Shown one piece after another: positions 1 through 8,244 of a stretch of 12,153 nucleotides of DNA. The stretch spans positions 1 through 12,153 of the forward strand of contig JAOAJF010000024.1 in the NCBI GenBank assembly GCA_026414325.1, in the 5' to 3' direction. The position numbers were made by a program, and so were the translations under genes. Every line of letters starts with the position of its first letter. Position 1 is the first letter of the stretch. The DNA is from Microcaldota archaeon (GTDB lineage: Archaea > Micrarchaeota > Micrarchaeia > Anstonellales > Anstonellaceae). A model generated the notes under the pieces. It did not search any database. It saw only the letters and a program-made list of their open reading frames with translations, and had not been told where the DNA came from.

Positions 1-2975
1 GGGCCTGCAGCAGTATACTCTTGAGTAAAGCAATAGGTTGGCAAAAACTCTATTTTTTGGTTTTTGTAATATTGTCTATAGCCTACTAGGCCAGTAATAT
101 TTTTATCTTTTGAAATAACACAAGTTTGAGTATTTGTTGGTATTATAACCTGCTCCCAGGTGTGCTCTTGCTCGCATTCAGACTGGCCAGGATAGAAAGT
201 AACATTTGTTTTGTTTTGCCAAGCACAACCTAAATAGTTTAGAGCATGGTATTTTCCACCTAAAATAATATTATTTTTATCTGTACCGCTTCCAACTATT
301 TCAGCATCTATTAAAATATATTTTGAGCCATATTCTTTCATTGTCTGTTTTAAAAAGTTTATATCTTTGTGTAAAAATGCAGCCGCAGTTTTTCCAATCA
401 TCTCTAACGATGCTTGTTCGTTTCTCAATACTGTGTTTCTCTGTCCAAAAAAGTTTATCCAATGCCCATAATCCCACCAAGAAATTATTCTTGCATCTTT
501 TTCAGTATTGGTTGCTATCCAATACATTGAGTCTATCCAATATGGATTAATCATAGAACATCTATAGGAGTAAGCATATTGTTTATCTGGACCTTCCTCC
601 TGATCCTTTAGCTGTATCTTTATTGATCTTCTACACATTTCAGAATTATAATAATAAGCTGGGTTCAAGGCAGTGTAATTTTTTTGTTTTATTTGCTCTA
701 TTGCATAGCAAATATGGCTATTCTCTCCACTCTTTTTACAATCTTCAGCCAGCAAGGGAAGAACTTTATCTACATCATCATATATCCTAGGTATAAAACT
801 ATTAATTAAAAGAGGATAAGCACTCAGTCCATATTCTGAGGCTAATTTTCCAAAATCAGCTAAAATTATTTCATTGTTATTTATATTTATTAGCTGGCCA
901 GAAAATAAAAATGGTCCAAAAAATTGGCACAGAACCAAAAAAAGAGTTATACCCCAGAAAAAAATATCTATTTTCTCTATAGCATATTCATAAAAAAGTA
1001 ATATTAAAATAGCTCCTGCTGCTATTATAAATAAACCAGCTGCTAAAAGCTCTGGTTTTGCTATCAATGCTAAAATTCCTATTAAAAGATGAAGAGCAAG
1101 AGTATAGTTTTTCAAAGTTTCTTTTTTATAAAGTTTAATTAATTGTTTAAATATCTGTTGTATTAATCCAAAACAAATTCCAATAAACATAATTGTTACA
1201 AAAACAGAATACATTACAAATTTTTGTTTTCCAAAAGAAATAATTAAAATTCCAAAAAAAAGTATTACAAGAATTAGGTCCAAATCCCATTCTTTATTAT
1301 TCTTAATTTTATACAATGTTTTAGAAATTATAAGTAGAATTGCAAAAAACGCAGCAGCTGTTGTTACACTAATATTTTTTGGTATGTATTCATAAGTGTT
1401 CTTACCAAAAATAATATTCCCTGTGCTTGTAAATAAATTATATATAAAATCTATACTTACTGCTGGAAAACTAAGAGTAGCAAAATAGCTTATCATATAA
1501 TTGTAAAGTTTTATTAAAATAGAATTTCCATCTATTAGATTAATTTCGTGTTTTATATATTCTCCAGAAATAAACGATTGGGTCTTGGTAGCTACTACAA
1601 AATCCTGTCCAAAAAAGCCTAATGCATCTGCAAAAGAAGCTGGCCCAGGTGCTTGTTCAGCAATTGTTCTAACTAAAGGAACAGTGTAGCCAGCAACCCC
1701 TATAGTTCTAAGAACCATCTCTTTTATTTGAGGTATTTGTATTCCTATAATTCCAGCTGCTAGTGCAATGGTAAATATTATTAAAAGTATTAAAAATTTT
1801 TGATAGCTAGCCTCCTTTTTAAACCTATCTAAAATGTAGTAAATTATTGGTGTACCTATCAATACAGCTAAAAGACTTGCAATACTGCTTAAAGAATTAG
1901 TAAAACTAACTTTACTAGAAATTAAATATAAAAAGTAGATTAAAGCAAGAAATCCAGCAACAGCTAAAATTTTAATTATTTTTTGAAAATCACTTTCTTT
2001 TTTTGGTCTAAGAAAATCAGCTATTGTATAAAGTATTAAAAAAGCACCAAGAATAAGACTAAAAAAGCTAAATAAATTTGAACCAAGATAAATTGGTATG
2101 AGACATAAAAAGAAGATAGCAAGATCTTTTAGATCGCTCTTTTTATTTAAATAATAAATCAAACCATAAAAAGCACACACTAAAGCCAATATATTATATG
2201 GTTCTATTTGAAAATCTCCACCCTGAAATTTTATTAGCATAATTGGAGAGAATGCTATAAGTGCACCAACTAATAGAGCAGTTTTTCTATCATACAATTC
2301 TTTAAACAAAAGGTAAGAAAAAAATACTGCTAAAGCTCCAATTATTGGTGGAAAAACACTACCTACTGCGATTAATTTATATAAGTCATAAGGTTCATTT
2401 TGATTATATAAAGAAAACCAGCTAGCAATAGTGTACTTCCAAACAGGATTTCCTACATGGCTAGAAATAGGCTCAGGATACCAAGCTGTTTTATCATCAA
2501 AATAATTATATCCTTCATAAATAACCTGTCTTACTCCATCTAAATAAAAATAAGGATCTAAATCCATTATAGGAATTCCACTGTTACTATAGCCTATTAA
2601 AAAAATAGCCAACATTAAAATAGCAACTAAAATAATAGAAAAAAATTCTTCATTGATTTTTAAAGAAGATAAAGAAGAAAGTTCAAGCTTTATGCTTTTC
2701 TTCTCTTTTAATAAGGAATATAAAAAAAGTGCTAATCCAGCAAGAAAAACAATAGCCCAATTTAAATATATTAAAGTTAAAGAAAATTTTAGCCCAAGAA
2801 ACAATTCAAAAACAAATAATAAAGGTGTTAGGCTTATCCCTATAAAGTAGCCAAAAATTATTTTTTCAAACAAATTAAAGTTCTTTTTTCTTAGAATATA
2901 AAACCCAGCAGGCAGCCCGCTTAAACCAAATAAAAGTGCATAAAATAAAATAACAAATTTATTAAAGATAAACAT
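1..2975 (-). CDS. aglB: STT3/AglB-type oligosaccharyltransferase, C-terminus cut off by the window edge
   Basis: Membrane enzyme that transfers a lipid-linked oligosaccharide to Asn of N-x-S/T sequons on the outer face of the membrane. The frame is open from ATG at 2975 to the left edge with no stop (991 complete codons). Visible family motifs: first acidic motif DLDPYF at residues 138-143, the external-loop TIxE motif as TIAE at 437-440, and the diagnostic WWDYG at 833-837, preceded by NTEKDARIIS as in other STT3 proteins. The N-terminal ~690 residues are a series of hydrophobic helices. The start is well supported: AGGTG lies 5 nt upstream. Oddities: about 90 extra, largely membrane-spanning residues before the first acidic motif; a stretch of about 110 residues with four Cys between the last helix (near 694) and the WWDYG domain; and a second acidic site that reads QIE (256-258) rather than DxD. 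It is divergent from a flippase that could provide its substrate. The assignment is secure; the details of the extra segments are not known to me. Confidence 0.93.
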   Translation of the reverse strand, partial: MFIFNKFVILFYALLFGLSGLPAGFYILRKKNFNLFEKIIFGYFIGISLTPLLFVFELFLGLKFSLTLIYLNWAIVFLAGLALFLYSLLKEKKSIKLELSSLSSLKINEEFFSIILVAILMLAIFLIGYSNSGIPIMDLDPYFYLDGVRQVIYEGYNYFDDKTAWYPEPISSHVGNPVWKYTIASWFSLYNQNEPYDLYKLIAVGSVFPPIIGALAVFFSYLLFKELYDRKTALLVGALIAFSPIMLIKFQGGDFQIEPYNILALVCAFYGLIYYLNKKSDLKDLAIFFLCLIPIYLGSNLFSFFSLILGAFLILYTIADFLRPKKESDFQKIIKILAVAGFLALIYFLYLISSKVSFTNSLSSIASLLAVLIGTPIIYYILDRFKKEASYQKFLILLIIFTIALAAGIIGIQIPQIKEMVLRTIGVAGYTVPLVRTIAEQAPGPASFADALGFFGQDFVVATKTQSFISGEYIKHEINLIDGNSILIKLYNYMISYFATLSFPAVSIDFIYNLFTSTGNIIFGKNTYEYIPKNISVTTAAAFFAILLIISKTLYKIKNNKEWDLDLILVILFFGILIISFGKQKFVMYSVFVTIMFIGICFGLIQQIFKQLIKLYKKETLKNYTLALHLLIGILALIAKPELLAAGLFIIAAGAILILLFYEYAIEKIDIFFWGITLFLVLCQFFGPFLFSGQLININNNEIILADFGKLASEYGLSAYPLLINSFIPRIYDDVDKVLPLLAEDCKKSGENSHICYAIEQIKQKNYTALNPAYYYNSEMCRRSIKIQLKDQEEGPDKQYAYSYRCSMINPYWIDSMYWIATNTEKDARIISWWDYGHWINFFGQRNTVLRNEQASLEMIGKTAAAFLHKDINFLKQTMKEYGSKYILIDAEIVGSGTDKNNIILGGKYHALNYLGCAWQNKTNVTFYPGQSECEQEHTWEQVIIPTNTQTCVISKDKNITGLVGYRQYYKNQKIEFLPTYCFTQEYTAAG

Positions 2976-3064
2976 CCCCACACCTTTTATCTTGTTATAT
3001 TATTAATAGGCTTAAATATAAAAAATTACTTATTTATATTGAGTTATATTTTTGTTTGGTTTCT
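2976..3064. promoter_or_regulatory. Divergent promoter region between aglB and flippase genes
   Basis: This 89-nt spacer serves both genes. For the minus-strand gene, AGGTG (plus-strand positions 2981-2985) sits 5 nt before the ATG and matches the archaeal anti-Shine-Dalgarno sequence. A TATA-like stretch at 3011-3020 (TATATTTAAG on the minus strand) would put transcription start near 2990, giving a short leader that holds this site. For the plus-strand gene, TTTATATT at 3033-3040 lies about 27 nt before ATG 3065, and no Shine-Dalgarno site is visible, which fits a leaderless transcript. Box assignments are by eye. Confidence 0.5.
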
Positions 3065-4645
3065 ATGGAAAAAACCACCAGTTTATCTACAATCTCTTTA
3101 TTAATATTTGGCTTTTTGGTTAAACAAATTTCCATTGTTTTTTCAAAGTTAGGTGGCCTAATTTTTTATTTACTTATTTTAAACCTTCTTTCAAAAAAGG
3201 ATGCAGACTTATTTTTTGAAGCAAATTCTATAATACTTATTCTAGCTCCAATTCTATCTTTTGGTTTGATTTATTCTGTTCTAAGGTTTATTCCAATTTA
3301 CAATTCTAAAAAAGATTATAAGTCAATTGTTCATTTTTTAATTAGTTCTATTGTTATTCTTACTTTTCTTAGCCTATTATTTTATGGCTTGAGCTTTTTC
3401 TTTCCTTTAAGCAAACAAATAGAGCTACAAAATTATTCTTTTTTGATCTGGCTAGCAATATTCTTTACTTTATTTTCAATCTTTTTTTACAATATAGTCA
3501 TTGCATTTAAAAACTTTAGTCAGAGTTTAATTTTAGATTTATCATTACAAGCTTCCAAAGTTATTTCCTTTTTATTCTTTGTTCTTGTTTTTGGTCAAAA
3601 TTTTTTAGCTGCCCTTTTTGCTTATATTTTTGGAGTTTTTATTCAATTTCTTGGAGGGCTTTTTTTTATATTTAAAACAATTAAATTGGAGTTATTTTTC
3701 AAGCACTTAAAAGATTTTAGATTTTCTTTTCTAAAAGAAAATATTTTATTTGGTCTAACTTTTTTGCTAAACTCTTTAATTGAGCCACTGATAGCCCAAA
3801 TTGATATTTTAATAATCGCAGCTTTACTTTCTGATCAGGTTGGCTCAGTTGCAGGCTATGCTTTTATCGCCCTTATTGTAAAAAACATAGCCCCACTAAT
3901 TTTAACTCCTCTTTATCATTCTCAGCAGATAATCTTAGTAGAAGAATACCAAAAAAAATCAGCATTATTTGAAAAGATAACTTCTGCTAGTACTAAATGG
4001 TCTATTTATTTTGGTCTAGTTCTTTTGGGTTTTTTTGTTGTGTTTGGCAAATACGTTCTTTATTTTATAGCAAATAAATATATGGAATTTAGCTTGTTAT
4101 TTTTGTATTTTGTTCCCTTTGTAGCTTTTGATTTATTAACAGCACCATCAAAAATGGCTTTATTTGCAAAAGGAAAAATAAAAATTCTCTTATTTTGCTC
4201 GCTTTTAGTCTTGCTAATTAATATTGTGTTTGATATTTTACTAATTCCTTATATGGGAGTGAGTGGAGCAGCAGCTGCAAGTTCTATTGCAATGTTTATT
4301 GGTTCAGTTGTACTATTGTATTTTGCTTCTAGAGAATTTAGCTTAGTGTTAGATAAAAAAATCTTAGTAGCATTGGCTTCATTTTTGATTTCAATTTTTG
4401 TTTTTAATTTTCTATTAGGTTTTGTAGCTAAATTAGGATTAGAAAAAACCTATTATGCTGCTCTCTTGCTTTTCTTAGCAGCAGTTTTTATCTTCTTTTA
4501 TTTTGTTTTGTTGTTTCTTTTCAAAGGAATAAACTCAAAAGATTTTTTTCACATTCTAAATTTTTTAAAAGAAATAAAATTGAATAATTCTATAGTATCT
4601 TTTTTTGAAAAAATATTTTCCCTACTTACAAAATATAGTGGCTAG
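3065..4645 (+). CDS. MVF/Wzx-type lipid-linked oligosaccharide flippase
   Basis: Predicted polysaccharide/oligosaccharide flippase of the MOP (MATE/MVF/RfbX) superfamily, which moves lipid-linked glycans across the cytoplasmic membrane. The 526-residue protein is almost entirely hydrophobic, and I count about 14 membrane segments, the usual number for Wzx and MurJ proteins. Family-like features include an N-terminal helix pair ending in LLSKKDADLFF, the central segment AQIDILIIAALLS and the penultimate-third motif NIVFDILLIPYMGVSGAAAASSIA-like (around residues 380-410), which matches the usual N-x-x-L-N-x-L-L-I-P...G-x-x-G-A-A pattern. An in-frame TTG at 3056 would add three residues; ATG 3065 is preferred because a TATA-like box sits about 27 nt upstream. 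Its place next to aglB suggests a role in N-glycosylation, but the substrate could also be another surface polysaccharide. Its stop codon overlaps that of the convergent kinase gene. Confidence 0.85.
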   Translation: MEKTTSLSTISLLIFGFLVKQISIVFSKLGGLIFYLLILNLLSKKDADLFFEANSIILILAPILSFGLIYSVLRFIPIYNSKKDYKSIVHFLISSIVILTFLSLLFYGLSFFFPLSKQIELQNYSFLIWLAIFFTLFSIFFYNIVIAFKNFSQSLILDLSLQASKVISFLFFVLVFGQNFLAALFAYIFGVFIQFLGGLFFIFKTIKLELFFKHLKDFRFSFLKENILFGLTFLLNSLIEPLIAQIDILIIAALLSDQVGSVAGYAFIALIVKNIAPLILTPLYHSQQIILVEEYQKKSALFEKITSASTKWSIYFGLVLLGFFVVFGKYVLYFIANKYMEFSLLFLYFVPFVAFDLLTAPSKMALFAKGKIKILLFCSLLVLLINIVFDILLIPYMGVSGAAAASSIAMFIGSVVLLYFASREFSLVLDKKILVALASFLISIFVFNFLLGFVAKLGLEKTYYAALLLFLAAVFIFFYFVLLFLFKGINSKDFFHILNFLKEIKLNNSIVSFFEKIFSLLTKYSG

Positions 4646-5556
4646 GGCTCCACTCCTATTTTTTGTATTATCTTAGCAGCAGAAAGTGCAGCATTTTTTA
4701 AAACTTTTTTTATATCTTCATTTTTTTCAATAGCTGCGAGTGCACCTCCTGCAAAAAAATCTCCAGCCCCTGTTAAATCAGCAATTTTTTTTACTTTAAT
4801 TGCATTTTGTTTTGCAATTATTTTTCCATCTTTTAGTGCAATTGCACCTTTAGGACCAAGTTTCAAAAATATAATACAATGAAGTTTGTATATTTTTCTT
4901 TTCTCTTTTCCAAATGCTTTTAGCTCTTGCTCGTTTAAAAAAAGATAATCTGCATAAGAGCAAAATTCTATTGTTTTTTTTATATTTTTTTTAATCAAGT
5001 TGCTTGATTCTAAAGAAATGGCAATTTTTGTTCTATGTTTTTTTAATTTTTTTATTATTCTAATTGTAGAGGGCCCAATCTTAGGCTGAAGCAAAGTTAT
5101 ATTAGTACAAAAAAATATTTTAGCTCCAAGCAATTTATCATCTGCTTTTATACTACTTTTTCCTATTGCCAAGTTAGCAATAAAAGTTCTTTCTTTATTT
5201 TTGTCAATTAAACAAAGAATTTTTCCACTACTTCCAATCTTAGAAATAGTCTTATCTATTATTCCATATTTTTTTAAACTTTTTTTAAACATTTTAGCCT
5301 CCGGATCAGTTCCAACCACTCCTAAATAAGCAGCACTTTTTCCTCCGGCTAATTTATAAGCAACTGCAACATTTTTTGCATTATCTCCAGCAGTTTGTCT
5401 AATTATTTTTAATTCTTTTAGAATTTTTTTTATTTTTTTTGAAGAAAAATAATTGGTACAGCCTTTTTCAATTTTATATTTTTTAGCTACTTTGTTAGAA
5501 TATGCTGCATAATAATCAATTACTGGAGTTCCAATAACAACCAAATTTTTATTCAT
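4642..5556 (-). CDS. PfkB-family nucleoside kinase, probably adenosine/inosine kinase
   Basis: Cytosolic ribokinase-fold kinase of 304 residues, a normal length for the family. The C-terminal PfkB signature is intact: DLTGAGDFFAGG at 260-271, with D266 as the predicted catalytic base and the GAGD anion hole. The N-terminal layout resembles adenosine kinases: VVIGTPVIDYYA at the first strand, then KGCTNY (31-36) where adenosine kinases have a K-G-x-x-x-L lid motif, then GDNAKNVA (57-64) in place of GGxxxN, and LGVVGTD (78-84). Known background: methanogens have a PfkB kinase of broad nucleoside range. The neighbouring deaminase and homocysteine hydrolase release adenosine or inosine, so a nucleoside substrate is more likely than a sugar; this is inference. 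Ribokinase or another sugar kinase remains possible. The gene is divergent from the deaminase over 45 nt and overlaps the flippase by 4 bp at the stop codons. Confidence 0.8.
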   Translation of the reverse strand: MNKNLVVIGTPVIDYYAAYSNKVAKKYKIEKGCTNYFSSKKIKKILKELKIIRQTAGDNAKNVAVAYKLAGGKSAAYLGVVGTDPEAKMFKKSLKKYGIIDKTISKIGSSGKILCLIDKNKERTFIANLAIGKSSIKADDKLLGAKIFFCTNITLLQPKIGPSTIRIIKKLKKHRTKIAISLESSNLIKKNIKKTIEFCSYADYLFLNEQELKAFGKEKRKIYKLHCIIFLKLGPKGAIALKDGKIIAKQNAIKVKKIADLTGAGDFFAGGALAAIEKNEDIKKVLKNAALSAAKIIQKIGVEP

Positions 5557-5601
5557 ATTTTTAATACAAAGAATTAAAATAAAAAGATTTATTATATTCT
5601 T
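5557..5601. promoter_or_regulatory. Compact 45-bp divergent promoter, kinase / deaminase
   Basis: The whole spacer between the two divergent ATG codons is 45 nt and almost pure A/T. The core AATTAAAATAAAAAG (about 5571-5586) reads as a TATA-like box on both strands. Its centre is about 24 nt from the ATG at 5602 on the plus strand and about 24 nt from the ATG at 5556 on the minus strand. No Shine-Dalgarno site is visible for either gene, so both transcripts may be leaderless. The assignment is by eye. Confidence 0.45.
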
Positions 5602-6891
5602 ATGGAGCTGTTGTTAGAAAATGGTCTGGTTTTGTCTTCTAGCAGGCCTTATAGATTTAAAAGACAACATATTTTAATTAGCCAAGGAAAAATAAAAAAA
5701 ATAAGCCAATATAAAATAAGTGCAAATGCTACTAAAATAGATTGTTCTACTAAAGCAATTCTTCCAGCTTTTATCAATGCTCATACTCATAGCCCAATGT
5801 CTATTTTAAGAGGGTTAGGGGAAGACAAAAATCTTTTTGTTTGGTTAGAAAAATTTATCTGGCCAGCAGAAAAAAAACTTTCCAAAGAGGATGTATACTG
5901 GGGTTCATTACTTTCAATAATAGAAATGATTAGAAGTGGAACTGGAGCATTTAATGAGCACTACTTTTTTATAGACTCAATAGCTAAAGCTGCACTAAAA
6001 ATGAAAATTCGCTGTGTTTTAGGCTATTCTATGATTGATTTAGGGGATTTTGATTTTAAAGGAGCAAAAGAATTAGAACAAGCAGAAAAAGACATACAAC
6101 TTATTTTAAGCTATAATTCTAGCCTTTTAAAACCATCCGTAAATCCTCATGCTCCACACACATGCTCAGAAAAACTTTTACTAAATTCTGCAGCTTTAGC
6201 AAAAAAATACAATATTATTTTGCACACTCACTTATCAGAAACAAAAAAAGAACAAGCCTTTATAAAAAGAAAATACAAGTTAAGTCCAGCTGCACTATTA
6301 GCTAAAACCGGCTGCCTAACAAATAAAACAATTCTGGCGCATAGTATTTATTGTAATAGAGAGGATATTTCTCTTATAAAAAAATATGGCTCTAGTATTG
6401 CTCACTGCCCAGTAGCAAACTTTAAATTAGGCTCAGGCTTAGTCTGCCCAATAATAAGCTTTCTTAAAAATAAAATCAATGTTGCAATTGGAACTGATGG
6501 GCCAGCAAGCAACAATTCTCTAAACTTGTTAGAATCTGCCAAATTTGCTGCTTTAGTACAAAAAAATCTTTATCAAAAGCCAGAAGTAATTAGTGCAGAT
6601 GATATTTTTTATATGCTAACTGAAGGAGGTGCTAAAGCCCTCGGAATAAATTCTGGTTCAATAGAAGAAGGAAAAAACGCAGATTTGGTGTTTTTTGATA
6701 TTTCTAGCCCAGAGCTTAGTCCTTTTTCCAATTCTATAAGTTGGATAATTTACTCTTCCTCTTGCTTTTCAATCTCAGATCTTATGGTAGCTGGAGAATT
6801 TTTAATGCAAAATAAAAAAGTCTTAAATATAGATCAAGATTTAGTTATAAAAAAAGCAAATCAAATTAGGCAAAAGCTAAGCCCTTTTTAA
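5602..6891 (+). CDS. mtaD: 5'-deoxyadenosine/methylthioadenosine/SAH deaminase (MtaD/DadD family)
   Basis: Metal-dependent amidohydrolase of the cytosine deaminase/ATZ-TRZ group that converts the adenine of 5'-deoxyadenosine, methylthioadenosine or S-adenosylhomocysteine to hypoxanthine. All core motifs are present in 429 residues, the usual length: NAHTHSPMSILRG with metal ligands H61 and H63; FIWPAE (85-90); HAPHTCS (183-189); HTHLSET with H210 and catalytic E213; AHSIYC with H247; AHCPVANFKLGSG (267-279); and GTDGPASNN with D299. The usual G-T-T-T-F-x-D-M-Y-F segment reads GTGAFNEHYFF (113-123), a mild divergence away from the metal ligands. It stands 41 nt ahead of the SAH hydrolase gene, which favours SAH (or S-inosylhomocysteine formation) as a relevant reaction, as described for Methanocaldococcus DadD. 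Guanine deaminase or chlorohydrolase relatives are less likely given the WPAE and HAPHTCS motifs. The exact substrate cannot be read from sequence. Confidence 0.87.
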   Translation: MELLLENGLVLSSSRPYRFKRQHILISQGKIKKISQYKISANATKIDCSTKAILPAFINAHTHSPMSILRGLGEDKNLFVWLEKFIWPAEKKLSKEDVYWGSLLSIIEMIRSGTGAFNEHYFFIDSIAKAALKMKIRCVLGYSMIDLGDFDFKGAKELEQAEKDIQLILSYNSSLLKPSVNPHAPHTCSEKLLLNSAALAKKYNIILHTHLSETKKEQAFIKRKYKLSPAALLAKTGCLTNKTILAHSIYCNREDISLIKKYGSSIAHCPVANFKLGSGLVCPIISFLKNKINVAIGTDGPASNNSLNLLESAKFAALVQKNLYQKPEVISADDIFYMLTEGGAKALGINSGSIEEGKNADLVFFDISSPELSPFSNSISWIIYSSSCFSISDLMVAGEFLMQNKKVLNIDQDLVIKKANQIRQKLSPF

Positions 6892-6901
6892 CTTAACCAA
6901 A

Positions 6902-6932
6902 TTTATTAAAATCTTCTTGGATTTAATTAATT
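6902..6932 (+). promoter_or_regulatory. TATA-like box ahead of ahcY
   Basis: TTTATTAAAA at 6902-6911 is centred about 26 nt before the ATG at 6933, and there is no Shine-Dalgarno motif between them. This is the geometry of a leaderless archaeal transcript and suggests the hydrolase gene can be transcribed independently of the deaminase. Confidence 0.45.
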
Positions 6933-8243
6933 ATGCTCAAAACTATTGAAAGTAAAGTAAAGGACCCTTTAGCTGCAAAAATTGGAATAAAAAAAATAGA
7001 ATGGGCAAAAAGGCACATGCCCCTTCTTTTTACTATAGCCAAAGAATTTGAAAAATCTAAACCATTTGAAGGCTTAACAATCTCAATCTGCCTTCATTTG
7101 GAAAAAAAGACAGCAGTTTTAATTAAGACTTTAGCTGCTGGAGGAGCAAAAGTTTATGCTGCTTCCTGCAATCCAGACACTACTGATGATGATGTTGCAG
7201 CAGCATTAGCTAAAGAAAAAAATGTGAAAGTTTTTGCCTGGTCTAAACAAACAAAAGAAGAATATTATTGGTGTTTGGAGCAAATTGCAAAAGCTCAGCC
7301 AAACATAATAATAGATGATGGAAACGATCTAACTTTTTTAGTTCATCAAAAATATTCTCATTTAATAAAAAACAAAATTTTGTTTGGAGGTTGCGAGGAA
7401 ACCACCACTGGTGTTAAAAGGCTTTATTCTATGCAGCAAGAGGGAGCTTTAAAAATACCCATGATTGCAGTAAACAATGCCTATTCTAAATACCTATTGG
7501 ATAACCAGTTTGGTACAGCTCAAAGTACTGTGGATGCAATTATTAACGGATTAAATATTTTAGTAGCTGGAAAAACAGTAGTTGTTCTTGGTTATGGTTG
7601 GTGTGGAAGAGGTATAGCTTCTAGATTTAAAGCTCTTGGAGCAAATGTTGTAGTAGTAGAAGTAGAAGGCTATGCTTCTAATTCTTCTGAACCTGGAGAG
7701 ATTAGAGCTCTAACTGCTCTTTATGATGGTTATAGAGTTTTAAATCACTCTCAGGCTGCAAAAGTAGGAGATATTTTTATTTGTGCTACTGGCAATATTA
7801 ATGTATTGAGAAAAGAACATTTTTTAGAAATGAAAGATGGTGCTATTTTAGCCAACGCAGGGCATTTTGATGTTGAGATAGATAAAAAAGCATTGGTAAA
7901 ATTGGCTAAAGAAATTTCTGAGCCTTTGGCAGGAGTTAAACAATACACTTTAAAAAATAATAAAAAACTTTATTTGCTTTCTGAAGGAAGACTTGTAAAT
8001 TTAGCCAAACCTTTGGGGCAAGGCCATCCTATAGAAATAATGGATGGTTCCTTTGCTTTACAAGCACTAAGCTCTAAGTATTTGGCTGAAAATAGAGCTA
8101 CTCTAAAGCCAGGGGTTTTAGATGTTCCAAAAGAAATTGATAGGGCTGTAGCTAGATTAATTTTAAAATCTAATAAAATAGAGCTTGATAGTCTAACTCA
8201 AGAACAACTAAAGTACTTAAATGAGTGGAAGATTGGAACTTAA
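6933..8243 (+). CDS. ahcY: S-adenosylhomocysteine / S-inosylhomocysteine hydrolase
   Basis: NAD-dependent hydrolase that splits SAH (or S-inosylhomocysteine) to homocysteine and the nucleoside, removing the product inhibitor of methyltransferases. The 436-residue protein is the short archaeal/Thermotoga type, ending in YLNEWKIGT without the KPDHYRY tail of the human enzyme. Active-site residues fall at the human numbering: H55, D129 (DDGNDLT), E156, K186, D190, N191, then the Rossmann motif GYGWCGRG (220-227), the ribose-binding E243, and GHFDVEI with H311. Two points stand out. The adenine-contacting H-x-T-x-E of human-type enzymes reads HLEKK (55-59), as in archaeal enzymes, one of which is reported to prefer S-inosylhomocysteine. 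Also, ten extra residues lie between E243 and the DGY of 265-267, beside the NAD ribose. The neighbours are the deaminase upstream and metK 42 nt downstream. Assignment to the SAHase family is secure; the preferred nucleoside is inference. Confidence 0.94.
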   Translation: MLKTIESKVKDPLAAKIGIKKIEWAKRHMPLLFTIAKEFEKSKPFEGLTISICLHLEKKTAVLIKTLAAGGAKVYAASCNPDTTDDDVAAALAKEKNVKVFAWSKQTKEEYYWCLEQIAKAQPNIIIDDGNDLTFLVHQKYSHLIKNKILFGGCEETTTGVKRLYSMQQEGALKIPMIAVNNAYSKYLLDNQFGTAQSTVDAIINGLNILVAGKTVVVLGYGWCGRGIASRFKALGANVVVVEVEGYASNSSEPGEIRALTALYDGYRVLNHSQAAKVGDIFICATGNINVLRKEHFLEMKDGAILANAGHFDVEIDKKALVKLAKEISEPLAGVKQYTLKNNKKLYLLSEGRLVNLAKPLGQGHPIEIMDGSFALQALSSKYLAENRATLKPGVLDVPKEIDRAVARLILKSNKIELDSLTQEQLKYLNEWKIGT

Positions 8244-8244
8244 T

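Noticed and set aside
323..550. Plus-strand open frame of 75 codons
   Set aside because: It lies entirely opposite the STT3 ectodomain coding sequence including WWDYG, and has no promoter or ribosome binding site of its own.
2653..2850. Plus-strand open frame of 65 codons
   Set aside because: It is a shadow of the N-terminal membrane region of STT3 on the other strand.
3056..3064. TTG at 3056 as the flippase start
   Set aside because: It adds only three residues; ATG 3065 sits at the right distance from the TATA-like box and needs no rare start codon.
7751..7948. Minus-strand open frame of 65 codons inside the SAH hydrolase gene
   Set aside because: The plus strand is a conserved enzyme across this stretch (GHFDVEI region), so the opposite frame is incidental.
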